From Snowella sp031396835 (GTDB lineage Bacteria > Cyanobacteriota > Cyanobacteriia > Cyanobacteriales > Microcystaceae): a stretch of 5,696 nt of DNA. The stretch lies in NCBI GenBank assembly GCA_031396835.1, contig JANNLO010000164.1:1-5696 (forward strand), given 5' to 3'. Position 1 is the stretch's first letter, and every line of letters begins with the position of its first letter. The position numbers and the translations under genes are program-made. Below the pieces are notes generated by a model, which worked only from the letters and a program-made list of their open reading frames with translations, ran no database searches and was not told where the DNA came from. Shown here piece after piece: positions 5,461-5,696 of this stretch.

Positions 5461-5543
5461 ACCACCATTCCTATCAAACATTACTCACTAGCTAAAATCT
5501 GTATTTCCTCGTATTACTCCTTTCCCACTTAAGAAACACACAC
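5461..5543. other. Short convergent intergenic gap
   Basis: This 83-base space separates the methyltransferase-like gene from an opposing partial gene. No stem followed by a T-run is present in either direction. A small palindrome CTTAGACTAAG (5542-5552) sits over the stop of the opposing gene but has a one-base centre and cannot form a normal hairpin loop. Confidence 0.4.
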
Positions 5544-5696
5544 TTAGACTAAGGCAAAAATGTGTTCTAAAGTTCTAGATATTTGTTCTGAACTCATCAA
5601 GATTTTAACATCTTTAAGCTTTTGTTCAATTTCGGCAATGGTTACATTTGAAGGCAAATGATGTAATTTCTGTAACCTCAAGAGATGAATTTCATA
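5544..5696 (-). CDS. C-terminal end of an unrecognised protein, cut by window edge
   Basis: On the minus strand the frame is open from the window edge for 50 codons and stops at TAA (5546-5544). The translation begins YEIHLLRLQKLHHLPSNV, then TIAEIEQKLKDVKILMSS and ends EQISRTLEHIFALV. The composition is protein-like and amphipathic, with likely helices and no low-complexity bias, which supports a real C-terminus. I cannot name it. The start lies outside, and the gene would run convergently towards the methyltransferase-like gene. A chance open frame of 50 codons in AT-rich DNA is possible but less likely than a real end. Confidence 0.45.
   Translation of the reverse strand, partial: YEIHLLRLQKLHHLPSNVTIAEIEQKLKDVKILMSSEQISRTLEHIFALV

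Noticed and set aside
5511..5530. TTACTCCTTTCCCACTT as the conserved loop of the cyanobacterial small RNA Yfr1
   Set aside because: The Yfr1 core ACTCCTCACAC is not present and no flanking stems were found.
5542..5552. CTTAGACTAAG palindrome as a bidirectional terminator between convergent genes
   Set aside because: The centre is a single base, so a stable hairpin cannot form, and no T-run follows on either strand.

Overview
The window looks like chromosomal DNA from an AT-rich cyanobacterium. Four intact copies of the cyanobacterial palindrome GCGATCGC (HIP1) are present, at 265, 2695, 3246 and 5413. A DUF1825 gene is present, a family found almost only in cyanobacteria, and the gene spacing and Shine-Dalgarno-poor starts fit the same group. 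A unicellular chroococcalean type (Cyanothece-like) is plausible, but the species cannot be fixed from the sequence alone.

Layout. Positions 1-1034 (minus strand) carry the N-terminal 344 codons of topA, DNA topoisomerase I, cut by the window edge shortly after the catalytic tyrosine. A 686-base divergent intergenic region (1035-1720) follows. It has a possible topA promoter, several inverted repeats and one doubtful 68-codon ORF. Plus-strand genes come next: a DUF1825 protein (1721-2038), then lhgO, an FAD-dependent L-2-hydroxyglutarate oxidase/dehydrogenase (2085-3281). A 195-base gap holds a nested inverted repeat, three tandem 10-base AT-rich units and a plausible sigma-70-type promoter. 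It leads into a tight two-gene unit. The first gene is an AlkB-family Fe(II)/2-oxoglutarate dioxygenase with an extra N-terminal region of about 95 residues that looks like a transposase-type helix-turn-helix (3477-4346). The second, four bases later, is a methyltransferase-like Rossmann protein ending in a probable C-terminal membrane anchor (4351-5460). The right end (5544-5696, minus strand) is the C-terminal 50 codons of an unrecognised gene running convergently.

How they may work together. topA, DUF1825 and lhgO look like ordinary housekeeping or conserved cyanobacterial genes. The most interesting part is the alkB-methyltransferase pair. AlkB-type enzymes remove methyl groups from nucleic acid bases and the partner looks like a methyl transferring enzyme, so the pair could write and erase, or otherwise process, a modification on DNA or RNA. 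The helix-turn-helix extension and the membrane anchor would give each enzyme a location. This is inference from fold-level resemblance and gene order. Lines sampled by hand suggest the pair is more AT-rich than topA, so it may be an accessory cassette.
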